Assembly: GCA_050084515.1 (NCBI GenBank)
Contig: CM114271.1
Location: 62,682,001 to 62,746,000 of the forward strand
Direction of reading: 5' to 3'
DNA length: 64,000 nt
Source: Blasia pusilla
Taxonomy: Eukaryota; Marchantiophyta; Marchantiopsida; Blasiales
Part shown: positions 48,632-60,395 of the stretch, piece after piece
How the letters are laid out: every line of letters starts with the position of its first letter
Numbering within the stretch: the stretch's first letter is position 1
Translations under genes and position numbers: made by a program
Notes under the pieces: generated by a model
The model's database searches: none
What the model was told of the DNA's origin: nothing
Seen by the model: the letters and a program-made list of their open reading frames with translations, nothing else

Positions 48632-51600
48632 ATGGCATGCAACTGTGTCGACAGACCTGGATTCCCGAATGAAGCTGATCACGAAGCTGAAGCCAATCCG
48701 ATTGGATCTGAGGAGCCAGTCCCATTCGCCGGGATGGAAGGTTTTCCTGGAAGTGACGATCCTGAAGGTTCCAACGCAATCCGGGTCGCCCAGCGATCGG
48801 TGTCTATGTCGCTAGAGTCTCAGGAGCCCGAGCGCATGGCTGAGGACACAGCGCCACAAACGGCGTCTGTGCCAGAAATCAGAAAGACTAAAGCGGATTA
48901 TAAGGCTCTTCTTGACGAAGCGAGGGAGGAAATAGTGGTCAAGCTCCTGGGGAGGAGATCCATGGAATCCGAAGCCGAGCTCGACCACTTGTCCCATCTC
49001 TATTTGGTCCGATCTCTACCCCTCGATTCGCCGAAGAGCTAAACTAAGCCGTCAAAAATTCTTTCCATCATGTTCGTATCTCCAAACATCAATTTTCGTC
49101 ATTCGCTCCCTTCGTCAAATCTTAGTTACGGTAATATCGATTACGAGTTAAAAAAGTGTTCTCCTATCGTCAAACTTTAGTCGTGGTCATGTCAATTATA
49201 AGGTAAGAATTTTTCTCCTAAGGTCAAATTTTGGCTTTGGTGGTATCAAGGACAAGTAAAGTTCTGTTCTCCTATGGTCATTTCAATTACAAGTTAACCA
49301 CGGAAGTCTTCTAGTTCTAATCGTTGTTTTTAAAATAAGTTTCATGAGAAGCTTTTAATGCAGGCTTAGGATCTTTCTCCTAAAGTTTAGATGAAATCAT
49401 ATTTGAAAAAGCCAAAAACTGTTTTCATATGAAGATATCTTACCAGCAATAGAACGAAACGAAAAGAAACAATGTGAGTTCTTTCATTTAGAAAAATAAG
49501 AATTTTCACTAAGAGGATTTTAAGTTGCCTTGTGCTATCAGATGTGCACCCAATACGTAACTATGCACTGCTATGGGCTATGCAAAGAAGAGGAACCGGA
49601 TCATTTGGGATGCTGCTGGAATCAGAAATTCGGAAGGATCTCGGCCATCCCGGACGAGAAAGAACGGGACGAAGCGTTGCTCACGCAATTTCGAGCGGTT
49701 TGTGTTTACATCCACTACTGCAGTGCGTGCGTACTGCACGTCTTATTTACAAACCGAGTCCAGTTCTTCACGGGCGATTGCATGGATCGCTCGCGCGCTG
49801 AGATTACGAAGATTTAAGATTGCAAAGCTGTCGTTTTAGTGGCCGGTTCCATGGATCGGTCTCTAACTCACTAGGCTGCTCGCCAGATCCATTTCAATTC
49901 GCCTAGCTTGTGTATTTCCACAGCCAGCATTGAAGTAAAAATTAATTCACATGCCGTCCATAGCCTCGGAGCTTCGAAGCTTGACGTCTTGAGCTTGAAA
50001 TTACACCATGCTCGCTCGGTAGTCTAGGTTCCAGAGCTGTGCATGTTGTGTTGGTTTGGAAACTACACCATCGCTGCATGCGTACGAGTTCCATCTATGT
50101 CCACGTTGTAAGTCTGGATGCAAGGTGGTGTGAGTCCATGATCGTGCCATCAATTGAGTGCTTCTTAGTCGTTTATTCTAGCAGGATATTACGAAAACGA
50201 CGTGCGATTATATGGGCGATAAGAAAGTGCGTGTGAATACTTATCCAAACCATTGCGTCCAAATCATTGAGTAAGAATCAAATAGACTTCACATCACTCC
50301 AATTCCTCCATCTTGATTCATTGCTAACTTGTATTTTATTTCATGTGGGTGATTGGGTTCTATCCACACTATTTCTATTTTTCTAAGACTTCCACTATTA
50401 GTTAGTTCACCTATTATTAGAAGCAGTCCAAAATAAAATTGAACAAGTCTACTTTTCTCTTGAAAACTTCATCGGTTTCCTCACTTTTAGAAGTCCATAA
50501 GAAAATCATCATATCCTTCTCTTTGAAACCTTTCCTTCCCTTTAGTTCACGGATCTTTGTAAAACGTTATTGAGACAATCCTCTTATTCTTATTGTTTCT
50601 ATTAAACAAGACTAGGAATAAAGGAGAAGATGGAAAAACACATTGGAAATTTTAGACCATACTCATAGGCTTCGGGAGAGTGCATTTTTTTTTATAAGCA
50701 CTGGTTGAAATAATTCAATTAAAAGGATCACATATTAATACATTCCTAGATTACTGCCATGAGAATTTTGGTAAATACTACCATCATGGTCAATAAAATG
50801 AAATTATCTTGAATGTTTATTGTGAAAAAGTCCACTTCAAATCAAGCTTATGTTAAAAAAGAGGCAAGCAATCCAAGAGTCATAAAATGAAATTATCTTG
50901 AAGGTTTATTGTGAAAAAGTCCACTTCAAATCAAGCCTATGTTAAAAAAGAGGCAAGCAATCCAAGAGTCTAAAACGGAACCGATATTTGTGTAATAGAA
51001 TTGATAGCCTTCTCCTTTTACCATTTCTCATGGTCTAATCATGCAAACGTTAATGGACAGAGAGTGGATAGCCAAAAATGTCTCAAGGCCTTTTCCAAGC
51101 TCTTCCGAGGTCAAGCAATTGGTTCAATCCACCGGATTGAGGCCGTCACAAGTATGTTTTCTCCACTATCAAGATAATGAAGACTAAGGGTAAGCTTAAG
51201 ATTAAGGCCGAGTATTTAATTTTTGCGATGATGGGAGCTTACTCAACCAATTTTCATCATCAATTGCAAAAGTCTAAGAATATACTGTGAAGTTTAGGAG
51301 GAGTGAGTTTTCGTTGCAAAGCTTAGCACTCGTTTCCAAGGCTACTTCACTACAAATGAATGCCTTTTTATAGCCAATATTTGGCCATGAATATGGCTAT
51401 CAATACGCTAACTCAAAGAGAAAATATCCCATCGGGTGGCAATGTTTTGAGATGGATTACAGTAGTCCACGGATTTCACTTGAGATCATATGAACACCAA
51501 TTTTCTTTATTTATCCAATCCTTTGACAGAAAGTGATTTTTCTAAGTCCTTATTTTCCAAAAACCTTCCACTAGACGTACACGAACGAAACGAAGAACCA

Positions 51601-53868
51601 TCCGACGCTTCAATCGTACCGGCACAAAGTAGAGGCATGCGCGCAGTTCAGATACATCGAATTTGAGAGAGGTATTGTGCTGCGTGATGGCTGCAGGTGA
51701 GTTATTACATGGAAAATTTCCGGGCTAAGAGATGGGATGCTGAAGCACGGAACGCCTCCATTGGTCCCTTCACTACTCAGGCAGGCCCTCGAGACGTACC
51801 TACTAAGTTCAGCCCGGAAGCAACAGAAATACTTCAGTAAGCCCTTGTAACACCGACCTTGATTGTAGAGCTGACTAATCAGGAGTCTCACATTGAATAC
51901 GGGAAGAGACGCTTTCTTTTCGTGTGGTAATCGTGGGGAAGCAGCAACTGTTGAGTTCAGTATCTATGAGGTTGTCACTTTCGGGGGAAAGTAAGAGGTT
52001 TAGAACTGACTTGCTTCTGTCATTTGTGAGGAGGGCGTAAATTCAGAAGATAAGGGAACATGAGAACTGGCTTCAATTCATTTCGTCGTGGGCTTACTAG
52101 AATTGTGTCACGGGACGGCTCCTATCACAGAAATTGGTTGGATTGTTCGCTTTTCTTACAATGTTGAGAGATTCAATGTGGTGCAGACAGTGGGGGGATG
52201 CCCATACGGACAGCCCATTCCTCAAGGAGCAAGATATCAATGATCTGATAGCCAAGACACATCTCAATAGAGATCAGGTACTCATCTCTCCTCCTTCAGT
52301 TACGAAATTCAACCCACACATATAGCACCCCCGCAGGAGTCGTCCATGGATGAGACGTTTGAAAGGTGGGAGAATCGACCCTCACAACTTTCTTCCCCAT
52401 TTTCAAAATCCCCCAAGGAGAGTTCATAGACCTTTGGTCGTATTGAACCTTCTTTCCCATGTTTTCAAACGTGCTAACAGGATCATGGTTTTGACGTATT
52501 TTCTCAGCTAATTGTCTTTGTTGTCTAGAGCCCAACTTTCCCTCATCCTCATTATGTGTGACTTTCGAGGATGGACCGGTAGATCCGTGGCTGTCACTCA
52601 TTTAACTGCAGTTGTTCAATTTCCAAAATATAGCGATTTAGAGAACTCGCACCTACATGTGTCAAGTTCGAACAACAAATGGGAGGCTAGAGGGGTTCAA
52701 GTCTGGTTCCGCTCTTGGAAATCTACTCGGCCACATATTAGATCGTTCTTATAGCAAGGATCATCTAACATGTATATATTTTCATGAAGTCGAGAGTCTA
52801 TCATACGAAACACCTTTTTTTTCCACTAGTCAATTTCCCCTAGATAATTCTTTAGGAAGACTTTGCTCAATGGCCGATTCTTGGTGAGAATAAACTAAAT
52901 TCAAAGGAAAAAACGCGTGACACTCTATCCAACTTGTTTTTCCAAAGTTACAATCTACCTTGCCTAACTTTGGGAGAGTGTAGTTCTTGTAAGATATAAG
53001 AAACACAGTTATGTGATCATAGGAAAATAATAGTGGAGAATAAACATAAGAACAACTGACCTAGAAAGATCTAAAAATCTTGTAAGAATGAGAATAGAAC
53101 ACGTTATGTTTAAATTACGGCCCAAAATTAAACTACCATTTTAAATCAAATTCAAGTGATTGTATTGGTTCATAAGACCAGCTGGCTGGACTTGCCAAGT
53201 GAGAAAAAGAGTTTTGAGTCTCTAATAGTAGAAATAGTCTAGTGATCCTAAGAAGATTTTTTAATTATGGAAGATAAAAGTCAAGCCTTTGTAATACTCA
53301 ATGAACATTTAAAGGGTTCATGCCGAAGTTGCACAAGAATAGAAGGGAAACTTAACTCGTGATTTGGAATAACAACTAACCTTTTATATGAATAAAGTCT
53401 CGCTCCTAGAAGATCTTAGGAGCATTATCAGAATTCATGTCGAGGTTGCGTGAGAAAAGACCTCAATGACATCTCCAACCTTAAGAAACTTAATTTCGCG
53501 ATCATCAGAAGATCTTAAGCATGTAGATCTGAATACAAGAAGAATTTCGAAGACAGGAGAAGGGGCCAGTCCAGAGGGAGGATATGAGAGAAAGTTCCTA
53601 CGGCCGCCGGTAACCAACGAGAAGTACATAGACCTCTCTGACGAGTGTTGTAAGTAGATACAAGCGTCAGTTGCTCGAGCCAGCGACAGTCCGTATAAAT
53701 GCTTGCCTGATCAGTGATCAGTTGATGGTGCGTGCGTGCGTGATGCAGATTATCCACTGGTGTCAACGCTTTCGAGCAAGGAACAGGGAGAAAATGAATC
53801 CAAACAAGAGGCCCGTGAAGAGATTAAGGCGGCCAGCGCCTGATGATTACACATACCGTCCACCCTAA
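48632..53868 (+). CDS. Predicted double homeodomain/Cys-motif protein B, eight exons
   Basis: Exons are 48632-49006, 49542-49697, 50185-50270, 51061-51151, 51697-51836, 51961-51990, 52187-52277 and 53749-53868. They give 362 aa in frame. The N-terminal exon is acidic (SEEPVPFAGMEGFPGSDDPE) and shares the AIRVAQRSVSM and LLDEAREEIVVKLLG helix region. The Cys exon reads H-C-x3-C-x9-CCW-x2-KF. Homeodomain 1 is EEWIAKNVSRPFPSSSE plus QVSYYMENFRAKRWD, which keeps Asn51 and Arg53. Homeodomain 2 is QWGDAHTDSPFLKEQD plus QIIHWCQRFRARNRE, with Trp48 and Arg53 but Arg at 51. A 30-nt microexon links them, and the C-terminus is basic and Pro-rich. Exons 86 and 91 nt long match the other copies. The start follows an in-frame TGA at 48623-48625. 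The first donor (GTCCGA) is weak. Likely a nuclear regulator; targets unknown. Confidence 0.7.
50793..50970. repeat. Tandem duplication, 2 x 89 bp, in intron of gene B
   Basis: Two nearly identical 89-bp units lie head to tail, each starting ATAAAATGAAATTATCTTGA. Only a few substitutions separate them. The duplication lies between the helix-1 exon and the first PYP exon and does not touch coding sequence. Confidence 0.93.
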
Positions 53869-55070
53869 ACGCCTGCAACTTAGGCAGGTCCTCCGAATCC
53901 AGCTCATCGACGCTCGAAAAACTCCACCGACGTCTCTGTTCTCTTGTCCCAGATCGATGAATGGTTCTCATACCAGGCGAGCGCTCGGCGCCGTCGCCGT
54001 CGCCGCCTGATATATGCGCGGGCCAAATTATGCAGGTTTTAAAAAATAGGGACGAGTGTAGCGACGTGCCAAAGCGGATAAACAGGCATGTCAAAGCGCC
54101 GGAAGACTGGACATGGAGAGGGTTTAGAAGCGGGAATTATGTCGTATGGACCTGTTTTGACACGGTCTGGTACGTGAAATGCATTCGCCATCCACTCGAC
54201 ACTTCCTAACTGAATTTGGCATTTAGCACTCAGTTCCACTTTTGATCGTAGATGAATATATGCTGGCCCGGTGTATATGTCCTCCCGTCAACAGCACCGT
54301 CGTGACTGCGCTCGGAGTGCACCTAAGGATGTAGTTTGGGAGGTCTTGCGACAAAATTTAACGACCTGGTTTTCCTGTCTCCTGGACTGGGTGCGACTAA
54401 AGGCCCCACGGCCCCCATCCGCTCTGTGGCTAATATTAGAGTGCCCCAGGAGATTGTGGTCTGGATTGATAGAAGGTTCATAGCTTCATACTAACTTTAG
54501 GCCCATACCCCAAACCTTGGACGAATGGAAAGCTCACACTAACTTCAGGCTTGCGTAAGGGACACCCTGGTTGGATGGAAAGAAAGCTCGTGGAGCCCAG
54601 TGTTAGGGTGACTTACTTTAATTGTGGAGTAAAGTAACCGATCTTTCGCTGGGATTGTCGGAATCTAACGGGGTCTAGGGCTGTACGATTCACTCCGGTT
54701 CTTTACGCGGGAGCCCATGTTCTCCTCGCCACTTTTGTCCTTCATGAGACTGTCTTTCCTTCGTCTATCCGTATAAGTGAGGGGCTTACGGCAACTCTTC
54801 CCTTCGTCATCCAGCCGCCCCAGGTGAAACCTTGCGACGTGCACAACTTACGTCGTGACAAGTGTCCACAGTCCAAGAGCTTCTCTGGGAACTGGAGGGA
54901 TCTTCCGCCGACTTTCGTATACAGAATACAGCTGTCGGTCGGTCACCGGCAACTAAGAAAAGTCTGTCTAGTCTGCCACGGTCTGCCCCTCGACTAGGAC
55001 AGTAAGTTCCAACAGCCACCGGCTAGCTTCAGCCTAGCGAACACTGAATCGGTGATTCAGTGAGCGTCTG
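53869..55070. other. 3' flank of gene B and intergenic DNA
   Basis: Mid-GC sequence with short frames only. The frame at 53961-54209 follows a TATGCAG acceptor-like site but shows none of the family motifs. No gene is supported. Confidence 0.4.
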
Positions 55071-55235
55071 CTGCGTCAGGCACCACGGAGGAATCCAGAC
55101 GTACTTGTCGTTAGGGGGGGAATGCCCCCTTCTTCCTTTTCTGGTCCTGTTGTGGCCTTCAGGTTTTGACTCTTTGAGTCCCCCTCTTTTGTACATGGGT
55201 TTTCCATCACTCGTTTTTATCGAAATGCATCTTTG
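55071..55235 (+). repeat. Possible non-LTR retroelement tail, copy 1
   Basis: The segment contains GTTAGGGGGGGAATGCCCCC, GGTTTTGACTCTTTGAG, CTTTTGTAC and TTTTCCATCA. The same order of motifs recurs at 56115-56226. This pattern resembles 3' ends of plant LINE-like elements, which is inference. Confidence 0.35.
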
Positions 55236-56114
55236 TCCTTGAATGGGCTAACGAATTCATACATTACTACCGCCAAAAATTAGAGTCGTAACCTCCAAAG
55301 TTAGACAAGACCCCTATCAGATTATTCAGTACAGTATCGGCTAAAGTGAGTGAGTGCGGGTACGGTTCAAGGGTCGGAAAGAACCGACTTTATCTGCGAC
55401 GCCTACCGACCAGGAATTAGTACCCGATAACGTGCTTGTGAACTCCGACCGACCAGAAATAAACAAAACGGAGACTCAGGAAAGGTTAACAAGACAAACC
55501 GGTGGCGAATAGAAAGGAACGGAAATCCCCAACTACAAGATTTGTACCGTCTTTTCACTTCCAGTCACGTGTCTTGATTCGAACCGTGTTTTACATCACA
55601 TCAGTCCGGGTATAATTTGCCAACCCTATGAGGTAGATATGACACATTTCGACTCTAAGCGTTTTTCTTGACGTACGTCCTGCCTAAAGAACACGCGGTG
55701 ATTACTGTTAGATCTACTCCATCCTGTAACGAGAGAAGTCCCTTAGGGTCCCTCGATGAGTCCCTCACGCTAGGATTTCCTCAAAGTGGTAGTGTAGTAC
55801 TCACTGTTCTTGTCGGATTACATTCTCCGCTCATTCACTGGCCGTCTTGTTGTTCTTAGGCCGTATGGTGGAGGTTACTCCTCGGGTCAGTTCAGAAGTC
55901 AGGTCAGCCCTGGAGATAATCAGCTTTCATCTGGAAGACTCCTGCAGACGGATGTCAACAACGTTTATACTAATCAACTCTTGAGCCCTAAACAACCTCA
56001 CGTTCCACGTTTCGGGTTCGGTGACATTTCTCGGCCAGTCGTCCTCCTCCTCCTATGTCAGAGGCGCACCGGCTGCCCGCCGGTCTGAATTCTGCTCAAA
56101 GGCTGATCAAGTGC

Positions 56115-56226
56115 AGGGGTCGTCAGGGGGAAGCCCCCTTCTGTCTCTTCAAGGCCGGTTTTGGCTCTCTCCTTTGTATCCCGATGGTTTTCATCAAAGT
56201 TTCTATTAAAGTTTTTATTTGTATTT
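56115..56226 (+). repeat. Possible non-LTR retroelement tail, copy 2
   Basis: Here the order is GTCAGGGGGAAGCCCCCTTC, GGTTTTGGCTCTC, CTTTGTATCCC and TTTTCATCAAAG, then T-rich DNA. It is a diverged direct repeat of 55071-55235, about 1 kb downstream. Confidence 0.35.
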
Positions 56227-59200
56227 CAAGTGCCCGGGCCCCCGCTAAGATCCGCTTCGAACGAGGTAGTAGTTATTGCTCATCACCGTACTCCTGTCCT
56301 CATCAGAATCGGTATGCGTAGGAATCGGTAGGATGTTTAGCGGTGCTAGCGTCCTCATTGACGACTCACTCTGGCTTCTTGAATGAATGAATGAATGAGC
56401 GAATGGTCACTGGCACGGAGAAAGTGCACTACAGACTTGTGGAAACAGTACTAATGTGGCCATGAAGAACAGCATGGCACTGCGTGAAAGAAGTTTGTCG
56501 GGTCTTGGAAACGAGTCCTAGTGACCCGTTTTGTTGTCGTGTGCATATACTCGCTGACTGAATGTACGATCGTCCGGTTGCTATGTCGTGATATCATGAA
56601 ACTGTAACCGTATTCTTCGGAAACTTGAAGTTCTGCCTGGAATCCAAGGTAGTGATTTGAAACAACCAGTCCTCGTTAGTATCTTCGATCGAAAGAATCC
56701 TTGTTTAAAAATTCCGATTCAATTTCGTCTTCACCACCAGAAGGCTCATTTGTTCTCAGCTGTCAGTTCTCAATCATGCTGTTTGCTAAATTTGGTTAAT
56801 CCTGAACGCTCATAGTGCAACAATCTCAGGATTTATCGTCTTGTCCAACAGTAGGACCGGGAATCGCTGTTCTAAAGTGAAACTGTGTATCAAAATGGAA
56901 GCAAAGAAGTGACGAAACATGATGATTGTCGGTTTCAAGATGCGGCAAAACATCGTCATAGATACGTTGAATGTGTTCTCTAGAGTTCCAGTTCTAGTAC
57001 GCTGAATGTGTGCTCTCTAGATTCATTGCACAGGTAGACGCAGACAGAAATCTGTGTTGAAAATCTGAATAACAATATTTTAATCAATCAACGAAAACTG
57101 CACACGGATTGAGACCTGGATTCGACGAACCAACTCCGATGACACACACGAGTTTCCTTCGAAAATGTCCACTTCAGACTTCTTCGCGTACCCCGGGCCT
57201 GCCGCATTCAGGACAGTCCATGATAAATTGATTTCAATTTGAATTCGTCTCAGGAGACCAACGAACTCGATTAAGAAGCACGGAAGACAGGGAGACATCT
57301 GTGATTCTCCTTCCCCACTCGCACTCCGTGTAACTCCGTATGCTTCCAAGTCTGGCGAGGCGATAAGACTCGACGATATGCGATCAAAACGGAGGGAAAA
57401 CTGTCAGTAGTCGTCTCACACGTGTGTGCAGTGTCGAACGAGTGGGAAGAATCTCCCATCCATGCGATGGGAGATCCTAAGCCTTCAATATATGAAAGAC
57501 GGAACATTCGACGAGTCAGTCGAGCACCCTCGGCCAGAAACAAACTATGGGAAGATCGAAAAGCAACAGCGTCAATCTAACATCATCGGCGCTCTCACGT
57601 CCATCATCGTCAGCGCTTTCCCTAACACGAATGAATTAAAAAAGCGCAAAGAAGTAAAACACACACCGATCCGCAGAACGCAAAGTAAGCAGAACAAAAA
57701 GGTGTTCCTTCGAACCTCCCTCTTCTAAATTCTCGAAAATTCGACCCCTGCTGCTCACGCAAGTCGGAACACGAAGTGTAGACCTTCTTTCCGAGAGTGC
57801 ATGAGTGTACTCTGCCTATGAATCATGAGTCGGTCCGCCCACGTTCATGCACCGGGATGCAACTGATCGGCACCGGGCATGTACGTAACGCTCGCCCGCC
57901 GTGCCTCAAGCCTCTTGATCAGACAGGGAAGGAGTGTCACCCGCGCAGCGCACACACATACATTGAATCTAACTTCGAGGTGACGCATACCACCGGATAA
58001 AACGTGGCATTTGGATGTGAAAACTGGCGTAACTTTCGTTCAAGACAACTGACGCTTCCCCATTTCCTCCGCGGTCAATCCCCTTGCATCCTCGGAGATA
58101 CAGGAATGCGACGACTATCCCAAGATCAATGTATCTACCAGCGCGCGCGGGATACCGGAACTCACGTCACGTGACAGAAGGAAAAATTACGTGGCATTTG
58201 CGATAGTTTTCCTCAGATCCGGACGCTTCAGCCAGGAATCCTGCGGGTTCTCATTGGGTGGATTTAGTCCAGTAGGTGGAGGTTTCTCGGGGGCGATAGT
58301 CGTCGCATTCCTGTATCTCCGAGGTCCAAGGGACCTGCACTACTGCGCCTGTAACTATTTTCTGAGCTCCAAGCTTATCCGAAAACAATAGCATAAGAGT
58401 TCGAACTCGCGTCCATGTGTGCCTGCAGGTGCTTGCCTTACCCTGATGTCCGGTTCCTGGTGCTTTCGAAGAATGGAAGCGTTATGAATCGAGGAGTTGA
58501 AGAGATCTCTCGCAAATCCTGGCACGCACTATTTTGTGAAGTGCCCCGTCTGCTTTCTTCACGGAGTTGTCCTTTCGCTCAGCTCCACATGGGACTCCAT
58601 GCGCTGCAGCGTCCAGAGAAAGTTCATCAGGGACATAGCTGGATCTCACCCATCCATCGCCCTGCCAATGATCCGATGCACGCTCCTTCCCTATATGTCC
58701 GCTCGTCGATGAGAATTCCTAACGGACCTCCGTGCCCCGCTCCAGGCTGGCGGCGGTCTCCAGTGCCGACTCTCCGGTCGTTAACCATGGTTCGCCTACT
58801 CAGATTGGGGTGTGTGTGGAGGATCAGGCCTCCATTGGTGTACTCAGAAACGGAAATAGCATAAGTCTACTAGTTTTATTTACTTTTCTTAATTAATTAA
58901 TTTTTAACTAAGTTTGAGTTAATGATTTTATTGATTGAAAAAATTAAGAGTAAAAACTTTAAGAAAGGAATTTGTAAAATGAAACAACATTTTTCGATAA
59001 TAATGAAAATATAACATTTTACATAAAAATAACATATTCAACTTAAATGAAAGGAAAACGAATGTCACAGAGAATGGAATTCAAAATTTTGACTGAAAAT
59101 TTCTCCACATTTTTATCATTTAATAAACTTCCTACCAAAATGAAAGACATTCCTATCAAATTTTTCTATTTAAAAGTATCTCTCAAAATTTAAATCATTT

Positions 59201-59995
59201 ATTAGTAAATCACGTACTTGCGTAGCATTTCGATACTCGAAACTCAAAAAACTTAATAGTATGGTTAATCTGATCATTCTAAACAAACTATAAAAAAAAA
59301 TCTCTAGGTAACACGTTTATGTATTTAATCGTTTGTCAACTAATCAAAACATGTCAACCCAAGATCGTCAAGTGCGTGCTTAAGTTGTCAAAACTAGTGA
59401 GCGCCTATCATCGGTTCCTGTAAATTGGGAAAACGGTACGCCCCCCCGCCCCGCATTCTTGGAGACAAGAGTGGGTGAATAGTCTTGAATTTTGACGTGC
59501 AACCCTGTCGCATGATCGCTTATTCTGTCTCGTAGGCGTATCGTCCCTTGTGCTGCCAGCGACTGTAGCGGCAGCAGAAGGCATGCGATTACCACATCCC
59601 TCCAAAACTATGGCTAACGATGGATGGGCTTGTTACGTCGACTGCGCTAGCTTACGAACTCGTGTACGTGCGACGATGGATTCTCTGGACATCTGTACTA
59701 TAATACTGCTATTCTGGAGGCCTATCACCACAAGTCGGTGCCAATCACGTGCGCCGTATTTTAAAATGCTTCTTTCTGGAAACCAATGGTCGTTTCCAAA
59801 CTTTTCCACACCGTCAAGAGCACGAACTCTGGAGCAATGATCGGGGAGATCCACAGGGTTACGACGAATCGCGGTTAAAAAAATCAGCGCTTAAACCGGT
59901 CGAAAAGAACTGGCAAGAAATTAGGGTTTACTGCAAACGGGTTCGAATACCGACTTCACCTTTGCCGGCTCATACATACCAGTTCCCGTGGAAAA
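56227..59995. other. Intergenic, no gene seen
   Basis: Mid-GC DNA with several 60-150 codon frames on both strands (for example 57080-57349 and 58415-58864). None shows a domain, codon pattern or splice partner. A short AT-rich block lies at 58.86-59.35 kb. Confidence 0.4.
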
Positions 59996-60033
59996 ACTCC
60001 CCGAACCTTGCTCCGGAGCAAGGTTCGGGGAGT
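59996..60033. repeat. Perfect 38-bp palindrome
   Basis: Each half is ACTCCCCGAACCTTGCTCC or its exact reverse complement, with no loop. It is GC-rich and would form a very stable cruciform or RNA hairpin. Related GGGGAGTTTTTCC sequence occurs inverted at about 60299-60312. Confidence 0.95.
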
Positions 60034-60065
60034 CTTACCGTGGGATCCGGACATTGCCGGGAGTT

Positions 60066-60395
60066 TCAGTAATTCCGATTTTTATTCGGTTTCAGATACC
60101 ATATACAAAGAAGTTACGTAAATTTAGGAAATTTTCAATTTAAACTTTAGTTTTATTAGGAACTCCGGATCTTCCCGATCATTGGTCCGGAGGGGATAAA
60201 AGCAGAGGAGAAGCTTCTACGTCTCACGAAATTCATAAATAAATCGAGCCGTGATAATCAGGAATGCCGTTTTCGTTGACGAATAGCGGCCAGGGTCCGG
60301 GGAGTTTTTCCCAGGAGCATAAGCAGGATTTCATAACCGGTCACGGTAATTCCTGATTTCTACCTGGTTTTCAGATACCTTGTGCAAAGAGAACC
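60066..60395. repeat. Diverged direct repeat, about 275 bp apart
   Basis: GTAATTCCGATTTTTATTCG followed by TTTCAGATACC (60069-60105) is echoed by GTAATTCCTGATTTCTACCT and TTTTCAGATACC (60345-60380). The copies sit on either side of CCGG-rich motifs, suggesting a decayed tandem duplication next to the 38-bp palindrome. Confidence 0.5.

Noticed and set aside
57080-58864. Several 60-150 codon frames
   Set aside because: They overlap each other on both strands with no domain or consistent codon use, so none can be supported as a gene.
59930-59965. tRNA T-arm-like GGTTCGAATAC
   Set aside because: The flanking bases do not form the five-pair T stem, and no acceptor or anticodon arm is found around it.
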